Assembly (NCBI GenBank): GCA_021810805.1
Contig: JAJZHW010000002.1
Location: 1-64,000, forward strand
Origin: Nitrospirota bacterium
GTDB taxonomy: Bacteria; Nitrospirota; Leptospirillia; Leptospirillales; Leptospirillaceae
DNA: 64,000 bases
Direction of reading: 5' to 3'
Shown in pieces: positions 19,811-28,247 of this stretch (positions are counted from its first letter, which is position 1; each line of letters opens with the position of its first letter). The notes below the pieces were generated by a model that was given only the letters and a program-made list of their open reading frames with translations, was not told the origin of the DNA and did not search any database. The position numbers and the translations under genes are program-made.

Positions 19811-21388
19811 ATGGCAGATCGCGACAGAAAAAAGAGCGAGGAGAGGGTTCGGATCTTCGACACCACCCTCCGCGACGGTGAGCAGAGCCCCGGGGCCTCC
19901 ATGCAGAAGGAGGAGAAGCTCCAGATCGCCCGGCAGCTCGAGAAGATGGGGGTCGACATCCTCGAGGCGGGCTTTCCTGTGGCCTCCCCCGACGACTTTG
20001 CGGCGGTGTGCGCCATCTCCGAGGAGATTCGCCACGCCTCCGTCTGCGCCCTCTCCCGATGCCGGGCGGAAGATATCGAGGCCGCGGCCCGCTCTCTCGA
20101 AAAGGCCCGCTCTCCCCGGATCCACACCTTCCTGGCCACCTCCGCCCTCCATATGGAGAAGAAGCTCAAGCTCTCCCCCGAGGAGGTGCTCGAGACCATC
20201 GACCGCTCGGTTCGCCACGCGGTGCGACTTGTGGGGGAGGTGGAGTTTTCCGCCGAGGACGCCACCCGGAGCGACCGGGACTTCCTGGCCCGGGCCGTGG
20301 GGGTTGCCATCGCCGCCGGAGCCCAAACGATCAATATCCCCGACACGGTGGGGTATGCCCTTCCCACGGAGTTCAAGGAGCTTTTGGCCTTCCTTCGCTC
20401 CACCGTTCCCGGCGCGGACAGGGTGATCTTCTCTGCCCACTGCCACAACGACCTGGGGCTCGCCGTGGCCAACTCCCTGGCGGCGGTCGAAGGAGGGGCC
20501 CGGCAGATCGAGTGCACCATCAACGGCATCGGCGAGCGGGCCGGGAACGCGGCCATGGAAGAGGTGGTGATGGCCCTTCGGGTGCGCAAGGCCTTCTACC
20601 GCCTCGAGACGGGGATCCGCACCGAGGAGTTCGTCCGGGCCTCCCGCCTGGTCTCCACCGTCACCGGCATGCTTGTCCAGCCCAACAAGGCGATCGTGGG
20701 GGCCAACGCCTTCGCCCACGAGTCCGGGATCCACCAGGACGGCCTTCTCAAGGACAAGCGGACCTACGAGATCATGCTTCCCGAACAGGTGGGGCTCTCG
20801 GAGGGGAGCCTCGTCCTGGGCAAGCACTCCGGCCGCCACGCCTTCCGGGCCAGAATCGAGACCCTGGGCTACCGCCTCTCCGAGGAGGAGCTCTCGGCGG
20901 CCTTTCTCCGCTTCAAGAAGCTGGCCGACCAGAAGAAGGAGATCTACGACGAGGACATCGAGACCCTTCTCTCGGAAGGCTCCGGCACGCCGGAGACGGA
21001 CCGCTTCCGCCTCGAGCGGCTCGCGGTGAGCGGAGGAACCCTCGTGCCCCCCACCGCCACCATCGTCCTCTCCGTCGATGGCGAGGAGCGCCAGATGGCG
21101 GGCCTCGGGACGGGTCCGGTGGATGCCATCTACCGCACCCTGTCGAACCTCACCGGCTCGGCCGCCCGCCTTCTCTCCTTCACCATCAAGGGGATCACGG
21201 GGGGAAGCGACGCCCTGGGCGAGGTCACGGTGCGCCTCGAGGAGGAAGGGCGCGTGGCCGCGGGCCACGGGGCCGACACCGACATTTTGGTGGCCGCCGC
21301 CCGGGCCTATCTCGAAGCGCTCAACCGGCTGGAACGAAAGAAGGAGCGGGACCGGAGGGCCGGACTCTCCTCCAGGGTTTCCCTGTAG
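19811..21388 (+). CDS. leuA: 2-isopropylmalate synthase
   Basis: 525 aa from the ATG at 19811, with GAAGGAG 6 nt upstream. The N-terminal TIM barrel shows IFDTTLRDGEQSPG, followed by the metal-binding HCHNDLGLAVANSL and a second HMGR-like signature NGIGERAGNAAMEEV. The C-terminal LeuA dimer domain (about 385-510) is the leucine-binding allosteric part and ends with the family-like ITGGSDALGEV...AHG-like GHGADTDILVA. It commits 2-oxoisovalerate to leucine. leuB follows; leuC and leuD are not in the window. Confidence 0.96.
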   Translation: MADRDRKKSEERVRIFDTTLRDGEQSPGASMQKEEKLQIARQLEKMGVDILEAGFPVASPDDFAAVCAISEEIRHASVCALSRCRAEDIEAAARSLEKARSPRIHTFLATSALHMEKKLKLSPEEVLETIDRSVRHAVRLVGEVEFSAEDATRSDRDFLARAVGVAIAAGAQTINIPDTVGYALPTEFKELLAFLRSTVPGADRVIFSAHCHNDLGLAVANSLAAVEGGARQIECTINGIGERAGNAAMEEVVMALRVRKAFYRLETGIRTEEFVRASRLVSTVTGMLVQPNKAIVGANAFAHESGIHQDGLLKDKRTYEIMLPEQVGLSEGSLVLGKHSGRHAFRARIETLGYRLSEEELSAAFLRFKKLADQKKEIYDEDIETLLSEGSGTPETDRFRLERLAVSGGTLVPPTATIVLSVDGEERQMAGLGTGPVDAIYRTLSNLTGSAARLLSFTIKGITGGSDALGEVTVRLEEEGRVAAGHGADTDILVAAARAYLEALNRLERKKERDRRAGLSSRVSL

Positions 21389-21394
21389 CTTTCG

Positions 21395-21439
21395 GGGAGG
21401 AGGACCGTCCCGGGCGGTGCCCCGGACGCTTCTCCTCCC
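21395..21439 (+). terminator. Long hairpin in the leuA-leuB gap
   Basis: GGGAGGAG (21395-21402) pairs with CTCCTCCC (21432-21439). Inside it GTCC-c-GGGC pairs with GCCC-c-GGAC around a 3-nt loop (21407-21427). Only TTTC follows, so termination would be inefficient. It may set the leuA:leuB ratio or protect the leuA mRNA 3' end. Confidence 0.45.
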
Positions 21440-21498
21440 TTTCAATCTGCGGTTCGGGGGCTCTCCCCGAATAACGATCCCATGCGAAAGGACACGAC

Positions 21499-22611
21499 GT
21501 GACACACGGCAAGACCCACAAGATCCTCCTTCTCCCCGGCGACGGCATCGGACCCGAGGTCATGAAGCCCGTCTCCGCGCTTCTTTCCGAGATGGTCTCC
21601 CGGAAGGCCATCGACCTTCAGGTCTCCGAGGCCCTCATCGGGGGCTCCGCCTACGACCGGACCGGCCATCCCCTTCCCCCCGACACCGTCACCCGGGCGC
21701 TGGAGTCCGATGCGGTCCTTCTGGCGGCGGTGGGGGGACCGAAGTACGATACCCTTCCCTACGAACACCGGCCGGAGCGGGCCCTTCTGGGGATCCGGGA
21801 GAAGCTGGGCGCCTTCGCCAACCTTCGCCCGGCGAAGCTCTTTCCCCAGCTGGCCAACGCCTCCACCCTCAAGCCCGAGGTCATCCGTGGCCTCGATCTG
21901 GTGGTGGTCCGGGAGCTCACCGGCGGGATCTACTTCGGCTCCCCCCGGGGGATCGTCACCGAGGGCGGGGTCCGGGTGGGGATCAACACGGAGCGCTACT
22001 CCGAACCCGAGATCGAGCGCATCGCCCGGGTGGCCTTTGCCCTGGCCCGCAACCGGAAGAAGAAGGTCACCTCGGTGGACAAGGCCAATGTCCTCGAATC
22101 CTCCGTCCTCTGGCGGGAGGTGGTGGTGCGGGTGGCTCGGGAGTTCCCCGACGTGACGCTTGAGCACATGTACGTGGACAACGCCGCCATGCAGCTCGTG
22201 CGCAACCCCGGGGGCTTCGACGTCATCGTCACCGGGAACATCTTCGGGGACATCCTCTCCGACGAGGCCTCCCAGCTCACCGGCTCCATCGGGATGCTGG
22301 CCTCGGCCTCGGTGGGGGGCAAGACCGGCCTCTTTGAGCCCATCCACGGGAGCGCCCCCGACATCGCCGGAAAGGATCTCGCCAACCCCTCGGCCATGTT
22401 CCTCTCCCTGGCCATGCTCCTCGAACACTCGCTGGGGGAGGGGGCTCTCGCCCGGATGCTCGAGAAGGCCGTGGAGAGCGTTCTCGAAGAGGGGGTCCGG
22501 ACCCGCGACATCGCGGAGCCCGGCAGGACCGTGGTGGGATGCCGGGAGATGGGCGAGAGGATCTCCCGGGCCTTTTTCCGTCTTCTCGAGAGCTCCGGGA
22601 GGGGGAAGTGA
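21499..22611 (+). CDS. leuB: 3-isopropylmalate dehydrogenase
   Basis: 370 aa, GTG start with AAGGA 7 nt upstream. It is a decarboxylating dehydrogenase with the N-terminal [21 protein letters not shown] with the catalytic Tyr region, the catalytic Lys in [11 protein letters not shown], and the metal-binding Asp in [35 protein letters not shown] is the cofactor-binding end that favours NAD. It oxidises 3-isopropylmalate in leucine synthesis. Its stop overlaps the asd start (GTGA). Confidence 0.96.
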   Translation: MTHGKTHKILLLPGDGIGPEVMKPVSALLSEMVSRKAIDLQVSEALIGGSAYDRTGHPLPPDTVTRALESDAVLLAAVGGPKYDTLPYEHRPERALLGIREKLGAFANLRPAKLFPQLANASTLKPEVIRGLDLVVVRELTGGIYFGSPRGIVTEGGVRVGINTERYSEPEIERIARVAFALARNRKKKVTSVDKANVLESSVLWREVVVRVAREFPDVTLEHMYVDNAAMQLVRNPGGFDVIVTGNIFGDILSDEASQLTGSIGMLASASVGGKTGLFEPIHGSAPDIAGKDLANPSAMFLSLAMLLEHSLGEGALARMLEKAVESVLEEGVRTRDIAEPGRTVVGCREMGERISRAFFRLLESSGRGK

Positions 22612-23630
22612 AGGTTGCCGTCGTCGGCGCTACCGGCGCCGTGGGACGGGAGATGGTCGCGGTCCTCGAGGAGCGGGAGTTCCCGGTCACGGAGCTCCTG
22701 CTCTTCGCCTCGGAGCGCTCCGAGGGGGAGAGGATCTCCTTCCGGGGGAAGAGCGTCTCCGTCCGCCGCCTCGAGAAGCCCTCCCAGCTTGCCGGAGTTC
22801 CCCTGGCCCTCTTTTCGGCGGGGGCGGAGACCAGCCGGGAGCTCTCACCGGCCCTGGTGGCCCAGGGAACCTCGGTGGTGGACAACAGCTCGGCCTTCCG
22901 GATGGTTCCGGAGATCCCCCTGGTCGTTCCCGAGGTCAACCCCCACCATCTCCCCAGCCGGGGTCCCTGCCTGATCGCCAACCCCAACTGCGCCACCATC
23001 ATCCTTCTGGTGGCGGTCAGACCCCTGATGGAGCTGGCCCCTCTGGAGCGGATCGTCGTCACCACCTTCCAGTCGGTCTCGGGGACCGGGCGGGAGGCCA
23101 TGGACGAGCTGGCCACCCAGGTGGCCCAGATCCTGAACGGCGAGGCCGACAACATCGTCCCCCGGGTCTATGCTCCCCACCAGATCGCCTTCAACTGCCT
23201 TCCGAGAATCGATGCCTTCCTCCCCGACGGATCGACCAAGGAGGAGGAGAAGATGGTCCGGGAGAGCCGCAAGATGCTGGAAATGCCCGATCTCGCCGTC
23301 TCGGCCACCTGTGTCCGGGTGCCGGTGATGGTGGGCCACTCCGAGTCGGTGAATCTGGCCTTTGCGGCACCGGTCTCGCCGGAGGCGGTGCGGGAGACCC
23401 TCTCCCGCTCTCCCGGGGTCCTCGTCTGGGACGACCCGGCCCACGACCTCTATCCGGTCCCCCGGAGCGTGGCCGGCCGCGACGAGGTCCTGGCCGGCAG
23501 GATCCGTCAGGATCCCTCCGTCCCCCACGGAATCAACCTCTGGCTCTGCGGGGACAACCTTCGAAAGGGAGCCGCCACCAACGCCGTGCAGATCGCCGAG
23601 CTTCTCCTTGAGAAGGGGGCGATCCGATGA
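22608..23630 (+). CDS. asd: Aspartate-semialdehyde dehydrogenase
   Basis: 340 aa. The start is the GTG overlapping the leuB stop, after GGGAGGGGGAA; upstream in-frame ATGs lie inside leuB. The N-terminal [14 protein letters not shown] binds NADP. The catalytic Cys is in NPNCATII near residue 125, and the active-site His is in the [14 protein letters not shown] segment. It reduces aspartyl phosphate to the semialdehyde that leads to lysine, threonine, methionine and diaminopimelate. It is followed with a 4-nt overlap by nadA. Confidence 0.96.
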   Translation: MKVAVVGATGAVGREMVAVLEEREFPVTELLLFASERSEGERISFRGKSVSVRRLEKPSQLAGVPLALFSAGAETSRELSPALVAQGTSVVDNSSAFRMVPEIPLVVPEVNPHHLPSRGPCLIANPNCATIILLVAVRPLMELAPLERIVVTTFQSVSGTGREAMDELATQVAQILNGEADNIVPRVYAPHQIAFNCLPRIDAFLPDGSTKEEEKMVRESRKMLEMPDLAVSATCVRVPVMVGHSESVNLAFAAPVSPEAVRETLSRSPGVLVWDDPAHDLYPVPRSVAGRDEVLAGRIRQDPSVPHGINLWLCGDNLRKGAATNAVQIAELLLEKGAIR

Positions 23631-24553
23631 GTGCCGGTGCCGCGGTCCGCGATCCGGTGGTGGAGCGGATCGAGGCCCTGAAAAAGAGGCGGGATGCCAT
23701 CATTCTGGCCCACAACTACCAGATCGGAGAGATCCAGGAGGTGGCCGACTTCGTGGGGGACTCCCTCGAGCTCTCCCGGTATGCCGCCCGGACCTCCCAT
23801 CCGGTGATCGTCTTCTGCGGGGTGCACTTCATGGCGGAGACGGCCAAGGTCCTCTCCCCGGACAAGACCGTGGTGGTGCCCGACCTTCGGGCCGGCTGTC
23901 CCATGTCGGACATGATCACCCCCGAGGAGGTGAGGGCCCTCCGGGCGCGCCATCCGGGGGCCATCGTGGTCACCTACGTCAACTCCTCGGCGGCGGTGAA
24001 GGCCGAGTCCGACATCTGCTGCACCTCCGCCAATGCCGTGGCCATCGTGAAATCTCTCCCCGCCGACCGCCCGATCCTCTTTATTCCCGACCGCTACCTC
24101 GGAGAGTACGTCCAGCGCCAGACCGGACGGGATCTTCTCCTTTATTCGGGCTTCTGCCCCACCCATGTGCGGATCATGGCCACGGACATCGCCCGGGAGC
24201 GGGAGAGCCACCCGGACGCCCTGGTCATCGCCCATCCGGAGTGTCCCGCCCCGGTGGCGGAGGCCGCCGACGTGGTGGCCAGCACGAGCCGGATGGCAAG
24301 CGAGGTCCGTCTCTCCGACAAGAAGACGGTCATTGTGGGGACCGAGCTCGGCATGATCCACCGCCTCTCCCGGGAAAATCCCGAAAAGACCTTTATTCCG
24401 GCCTGCCAAACCTGCGACTGCGCCAACATGAAGGTGAACTCCCTCGAACGTCTCCTGTGGTCTTTGGAGGATCTCTCCCCCGAGATCCGGCTCTCCGACG
24501 AGGTGATCAGTGGCGCCCGCCGGGCCCTCGACCGGATGCTCGAGGTCTCCTAG
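23627..24553 (+). CDS. nadA: Quinolinate synthase A
   Basis: 308 aa. The three cysteines that hold the [4Fe-4S] cluster are in DLRAGCPMSDMI, the SDICCTSANAV region and ACQTCDCANMKVN. ILAHNYQIGEIQEVADFVGDS-type substrate residues are at the N-terminus. It condenses iminoaspartate with dihydroxyacetone phosphate to quinolinate for NAD. The ATG overlaps the asd stop. Its partners nadB and nadC are not in the window. Confidence 0.96.
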   Translation: MSAGAAVRDPVVERIEALKKRRDAIILAHNYQIGEIQEVADFVGDSLELSRYAARTSHPVIVFCGVHFMAETAKVLSPDKTVVVPDLRAGCPMSDMITPEEVRALRARHPGAIVVTYVNSSAAVKAESDICCTSANAVAIVKSLPADRPILFIPDRYLGEYVQRQTGRDLLLYSGFCPTHVRIMATDIARERESHPDALVIAHPECPAPVAEAADVVASTSRMASEVRLSDKKTVIVGTELGMIHRLSRENPEKTFIPACQTCDCANMKVNSLERLLWSLEDLSPEIRLSDEVISGARRALDRMLEVS

Positions 24554-24557
24554 CGCC

Positions 24558-24791
24558 ATGGTCCGGATGCTGGCCCTGGCCGGAATCTTTCTTCTTGTCC
24601 TGGCGGGGATCCTGGCCCTGGCCGAACGCCTGGGAGGCCGGGGTCTTCTCTCCCGCTTCGGCCACCTTCCCGGGGACATCGTCGTCAAAAAGCCCGGCAT
24701 GATCTTCTCCTTTCCCCTGGTCTCGGGGCTTCTTCTCTCCCTGGTGCTCTCGGTCGTCCTCTCCCTTCTCTTGGCCCTTTTTCGGCGGTAG
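24558..24791 (+). CDS. DUF2905 family membrane protein
   Basis: 77 aa from the ATG at 24558, 4 nt after nadA. Two hydrophobic helices (about residues 4-22 and 50-72) flank the family block FGHLPGDIVVKKPGMIFSFP. DUF2905 proteins are small inner-membrane proteins of unknown function. queA starts 3 nt downstream, so all are in one transcript. Confidence 0.85.
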   Translation: MVRMLALAGIFLLVLAGILALAERLGGRGLLSRFGHLPGDIVVKKPGMIFSFPLVSGLLLSLVLSVVLSLLLALFRR

Positions 24792-24794
24792 ACC

Positions 24795-25865
24795 ATGGAC
24801 CGATCCCCCCCGGAGGCCCGGGACTACGACTACGAACTGCCCGAGGAGCAGATCCGCCTCGTTCCGCCCCCCCGGCGGGAGGAGAGCCGCCTGGCGGTGG
24901 TTCCCCGGAGGCCCGACGGCGAACGTCCCCCCTTCCTCGCCTCCTCCGTCTCGCACCTTCCCTCCCTCCTCGCCCCCGGAGATCTTCTGGTGGCCAACGA
25001 CTCCCGGGTCGTTCCGGCGAGAACCCGGGCCCGGACCTCCCGGGGACGGGCGATCGAGATCCTGGTTCTCGGCCCATTCGGCAACGGAACACATGGTCCG
25101 GTGCACTTTCTGGGGAAGGGGCTGAAAGGGGAGACCCGCCTCGATCTCTTCGATGGGCGGGGCGTTCTCGACGGGATCGGCTACGACGAGGCGCTGGAGT
25201 GCTTTTCGGGGGAGTACCGGGGAGAGGAGCCGCTGGTGGCCTTTCTCGAAGAGCGGGGGGAGATGCCCCTGCCCCCCTATATCGCCCGCAGGCGACCGGC
25301 CGACGGCAGCGACCGGGAGCGCTACCAGACGGTCTACTCCCGGGTGCCGGGGTCGGTGGCCGCCCCCACCGCGGGGCTCCACCTGGGATGGGAGCTTCTC
25401 GACCGGCTCCGGGAGAAGGGGGTGGAGCGGGCCAGCGTCACCCTCCATGTGGGGGTGGGCACCTTCCGGGGGCTCTCCGAAGGGCCGGTGGAGCGCCACC
25501 GGATGCACGAGGAGTGGTATTTCGTTCCCCGGGAGACGGCCGAGGCCATCGCGCGCACCCGGGCCCGGGGGGGCCGGGTGGTGGCGGTGGGAACGACCTC
25601 GCTTCGGGCGCTGGAGTCGGCCTATGCCCAAGGGGAGATCCCCGAGGGGGGGCGGGCCGGGTGGACACGTCTCTACGTGCGGCCGGGGTATCCCTTTTTG
25701 GCCGTCGAGGGTCTCCTCACCAATTTCCATACCCCCCGGTCGACCCTGCTCGTTCTGGTGGACGCCTTTTTGGGAGGGGACGGGCGGTGGCGGGAGATCT
25801 ACGGCCGGGCTCTGGAGGAGGGGTTTTTCTTTTTGAGCTACGGGGACGCGATGCTCATTCTGTAG
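24795..25865 (+). CDS. queA: S-adenosylmethionine:tRNA ribosyltransferase-isomerase QueA
   Basis: 356 aa. Family marks are YELPEEQIRLVPPPRREESRL at the start, VANDSRVVPARTRA, YQTVYSRVPGSVAAPTAGLH and a C-terminal TNFHTPRSTLLVLVDAFLG. QueA transfers ribosyl from SAM to preQ1 in tRNA to form epoxyqueuosine. The usual AAPTAGLHFT reads AAPTAGLHLG here, a small departure. The pathway genes queC and queE lie 21 kb away on the other side of the origin. Confidence 0.95.
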   Translation: MDRSPPEARDYDYELPEEQIRLVPPPRREESRLAVVPRRPDGERPPFLASSVSHLPSLLAPGDLLVANDSRVVPARTRARTSRGRAIEILVLGPFGNGTHGPVHFLGKGLKGETRLDLFDGRGVLDGIGYDEALECFSGEYRGEEPLVAFLEERGEMPLPPYIARRRPADGSDRERYQTVYSRVPGSVAAPTAGLHLGWELLDRLREKGVERASVTLHVGVGTFRGLSEGPVERHRMHEEWYFVPRETAEAIARTRARGGRVVAVGTTSLRALESAYAQGEIPEGGRAGWTRLYVRPGYPFLAVEGLLTNFHTPRSTLLVLVDAFLGGDGRWREIYGRALEEGFFFLSYGDAMLIL

Positions 25866-25881
25866 GGGGGAAAAGAGAGCG

Positions 25882-26283
25882 ATGGAGAGAGACAGGAGAG
25901 GATCCGGGGGAGGAGAGGCAAGACGGCGTCTCGAGGGCAAGACCGTCGACGGGGTGGAGATCTCCTCCGACCGCATGGAGATTCGTTTTACCGACGGAAG
26001 CCTCTGCGAGATCCGCGTCGAACGGGGGGCGCTTGTCCTGTCCGTTCCAAAGGCCGATCCGGACGGGCCGACCCTCCGCCAGCGGGAGTACCTGAGGTTC
26101 ATCCAGAGCTACATGGACCGGTACCGTGTCGCCCCCTCGGAGTCCCGGATCGCCAAACATTTTCTGGTGGCCCCCCCTTCGGCCCACCAGATGGTCGTGG
26201 CCCTGGAAAAGCGGGGGTTCATCGTCCGGACCCCCGGGGAAGCCCGTTCGATCCGGTTTGCGGATCCTGCGGTGCGGTGGTAG
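25882..26283 (+). CDS. LexA-type winged-helix protein without peptidase domain
   Basis: 133 aa. The N-terminal half (about residues 17-57) looks like a small beta domain (GVEISSDRMEIRFTDGSLC). The C-terminal half resembles the LexA DNA-binding domain: LRQREYLRFIQSYMDRY, then PSESRIAKHF, PSAHQMVVALEKRG and a beta-wing ending in ARSIRF. LexA repressors have this fold at the N-terminus followed by a Ser-Lys peptidase; here the order is reversed and the peptidase is absent. It is probably a DNA-binding regulator. Target and signal are unknown. It lies 16 nt after queA. Confidence 0.65.
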   Translation: MERDRRGSGGGEARRRLEGKTVDGVEISSDRMEIRFTDGSLCEIRVERGALVLSVPKADPDGPTLRQREYLRFIQSYMDRYRVAPSESRIAKHFLVAPPSAHQMVVALEKRGFIVRTPGEARSIRFADPAVRW

Positions 26284-26372
26284 GAGAACCGTCTCGGGGA
26301 GGAGCTTCGCTTGGGCGAGGGTCCTTCCCTGTCGCGCGAGACTTCTGACTCGCCTTTCGAACAGGAGGTTCC

Positions 26373-26894
26373 ATGAAGGAAAAATCCCGCAAGGTTCCGG
26401 AAGCGATGGCGGAAAAGGTGAAGGAGATCCTGGCCCTCACGGACAGTTTCTGCCGGGAGAGGCTGTCGGAGGAGAGCCGGGATCTCGCGAGGGACCTCGT
26501 CTCCGCCCTGGCCCGGAAGCGTCCCTCGCCTCTCGCTTCGGGGCGGGCCGCCTCTCTCGGAGCCGGAGCGGTTCACGCCCTCTGTTTCGTCAACTTCCTC
26601 TTCGACCCGTCGCAAAAGCCCTCGACCACCGTCGAGGCCATCGCGGATCACTTCGGCGTCTCGAAGAGCACGGTGTCGGGAGTCTCCAAGAAAATCCGGG
26701 ATGCCATGAAAATGTCGTATTTCTCCACCGACTGGTGCCTTCCCTCCCGGATCGGAGACAATCCCTTTGCCTGGTGGGTCGAGGTGAACGGTTTCATGGT
26801 CGACGCCCGGACGCTGCCGCTCCACCTGCAGACAATCGCCTTCGAAAAGGGGCTGATCCCTTACGTTCCCGGAGAAGGGAAGGCAAGATCCTGA
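26373..26894 (+). CDS. DUF6398-like protein with helix-turn-helix
   Basis: 173 aa with AGGAGG 5 nt before the ATG. The central part AGAVHALCFVNFLFDPSQKP followed by ADHFGVSKSTVSGVSKKIRD resembles the DUF6398 domain, which contains a helix-turn-helix. The N-terminal 60 residues are helical and charged. The last 40 residues have no recognised motif. Role unknown. Together with the preceding LexA-like gene it forms a small regulatory-looking pair between queA and marC. Confidence 0.7.
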   Translation: MKEKSRKVPEAMAEKVKEILALTDSFCRERLSEESRDLARDLVSALARKRPSPLASGRAASLGAGAVHALCFVNFLFDPSQKPSTTVEAIADHFGVSKSTVSGVSKKIRDAMKMSYFSTDWCLPSRIGDNPFAWWVEVNGFMVDARTLPLHLQTIAFEKGLIPYVPGEGKARS

Positions 26895-26942
26895 TCGGGT
26901 CCTCTCCGCCTCCCGTCGGGCCGTCACTTTGTGGTCCGGCCG

Positions 26943-27548
26943 TCAGCTTAAGGGAAGCCCCAGAAGGCCGTCGATGCCCCGGTGGATCAGATGGATGGCG
27001 ATGGCCGCGAGCAGGAGGGAGAAGATCTTTCCCACCGCGGAGGAGAGGGGGGCACCCAGAAGGCGGGTGATCCTGTCCGCGGCCAGGAGGACCCCCAGAA
27101 GAATGATCATGTTGGCGGCCAGGGCCGCCAGGGCCCAGGCGAGCGAGACGCTCTTCGAGGCGATGAGCGAGGTGGTGAGCGTGGCCGGGCCGGCGATGAT
27201 GGGTATCCCCAGGGGAACGGGGCCCAGAGATCCCGACAGGGGGCCGGGAGGGCGCCCGGCGGTTGCCGGGTCCTGGTTTTTCAGAAGGTCGGAGACGGAA
27301 AGGACCAGAAGGAGGAGCCCCCCGGCCAGGGTGAAGTCCCAAAGCGAGAGCCCCAGAAAGTCCAGGAGGCGGGTTCCGAAGATATCGAAAAAGAGGACGG
27401 TGAGGGAGGCCGTAAGGACGGCCGACCGGGCCGTCCTTCTTTTTTGGGCGATATCGACCCCTTGTGTTAAACTGAAGAAAATCGACAGCACCCCCGGAGG
27501 ATCGATGGCCACGAAAAGGGGGAGAAAGACACTCCAGAAGGTATGCAC
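26943..27548 (-). CDS. MarC family integral membrane protein
   Basis: 201 aa with about six hydrophobic helices. The N-terminal FLPLFVAIDPPGVLSIFFSLT and the central PLGIPIIAGPATLTTSLI are the conserved MarC blocks. The family has no proven substrate; the older link to multiple antibiotic resistance is not supported. The GTG start at 27548 leaves only 36 nt to the divergent gene at 27585, so the two promoters must overlap. Confidence 0.88.
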   Translation of the reverse strand: MHTFWSVFLPLFVAIDPPGVLSIFFSLTQGVDIAQKRRTARSAVLTASLTVLFFDIFGTRLLDFLGLSLWDFTLAGGLLLLVLSVSDLLKNQDPATAGRPPGPLSGSLGPVPLGIPIIAGPATLTTSLIASKSVSLAWALAALAANMIILLGVLLAADRITRLLGAPLSSAVGKIFSLLLAAIAIHLIHRGIDGLLGLPLS

Positions 27549-27584
27549 GAGGCCCGTCCCTTAAAGAAGGAAGGATGATTTCAG

Positions 27585-28247
27585 ATGGCAAACGATTCCC
27601 GCGAGAGCGGTCAAGAGGAACCTGCAGTCATTATAAACGATCGGCGGGTCCGGTACGATTCCGATGAGCCGGCGTCGTCTTCGGACAGGGCCGCGACCGC
27701 GGCCGAGAGCGCTCCCTCGCCGTCGACCTCCTCCCCCGGGGAAGAAAAGACCCTGAAGGAAAAGACCGAGGAGGCCCGGGAGGGACGCCTCCTGGCCCTT
27801 CTCTCCGGGATGGTGGCGACCCATCTCTTCGTGGATCCCTCCACAGGCCTTCCCGACGAGCGGTGGAGCCCGCGGGAGGCCCGCTTCTACCTCGATCTGA
27901 TCGATCTTTACGTGAAGGCCAGGGGCGGGGCCGGACTCACGGGAGGACAGCCCGAGGAGAGCCCTGTCGATCGCGAGGAGCCACGGCTTGGCCATATCCC
28001 GGCGATCTTGGGGGCCATGGCCGTCCACGCCCTGGGCGTCGACCCCCAGACCGGGCGACCCGGAGGGGCCGGGAGCCTCGAGGCGGCCAAGCTCTATATC
28101 GAGCTTCTGGACTACGTCTCCCAGACGGTGGGGTCGTCCATGACCGAGGAGGACCGCTCCTACATGAAGGACATCCTCTACCAGACCAAGATGTTCTTCG
28201 TGCGGATGAAGGACAGCGGGCGTCCCGCCGGAGGTCCGGGGGTTTGA
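27585..28247 (+). CDS. DUF1844-like protein
   Basis: 220 aa. The first 65 residues are acidic, Ser/Pro/Ala-rich and probably disordered. Two related helical segments follow: one near residues 67-110 (LLALLSGMVATHLFVDPSTG) and one near 140-205 (ILGAMAVHALGVDPQTG, AKLYIELLDYVSQTVGSSM). The second matches the DUF1844 pattern of a short helical bundle. The two halves look like an internal duplication. Function is unknown. The stop overlaps the TTG start of the next gene. Confidence 0.6.
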   Translation: MANDSRESGQEEPAVIINDRRVRYDSDEPASSSDRAATAAESAPSPSTSSPGEEKTLKEKTEEAREGRLLALLSGMVATHLFVDPSTGLPDERWSPREARFYLDLIDLYVKARGGAGLTGGQPEESPVDREEPRLGHIPAILGAMAVHALGVDPQTGRPGGAGSLEAAKLYIELLDYVSQTVGSSMTEEDRSYMKDILYQTKMFFVRMKDSGRPAGGPGV

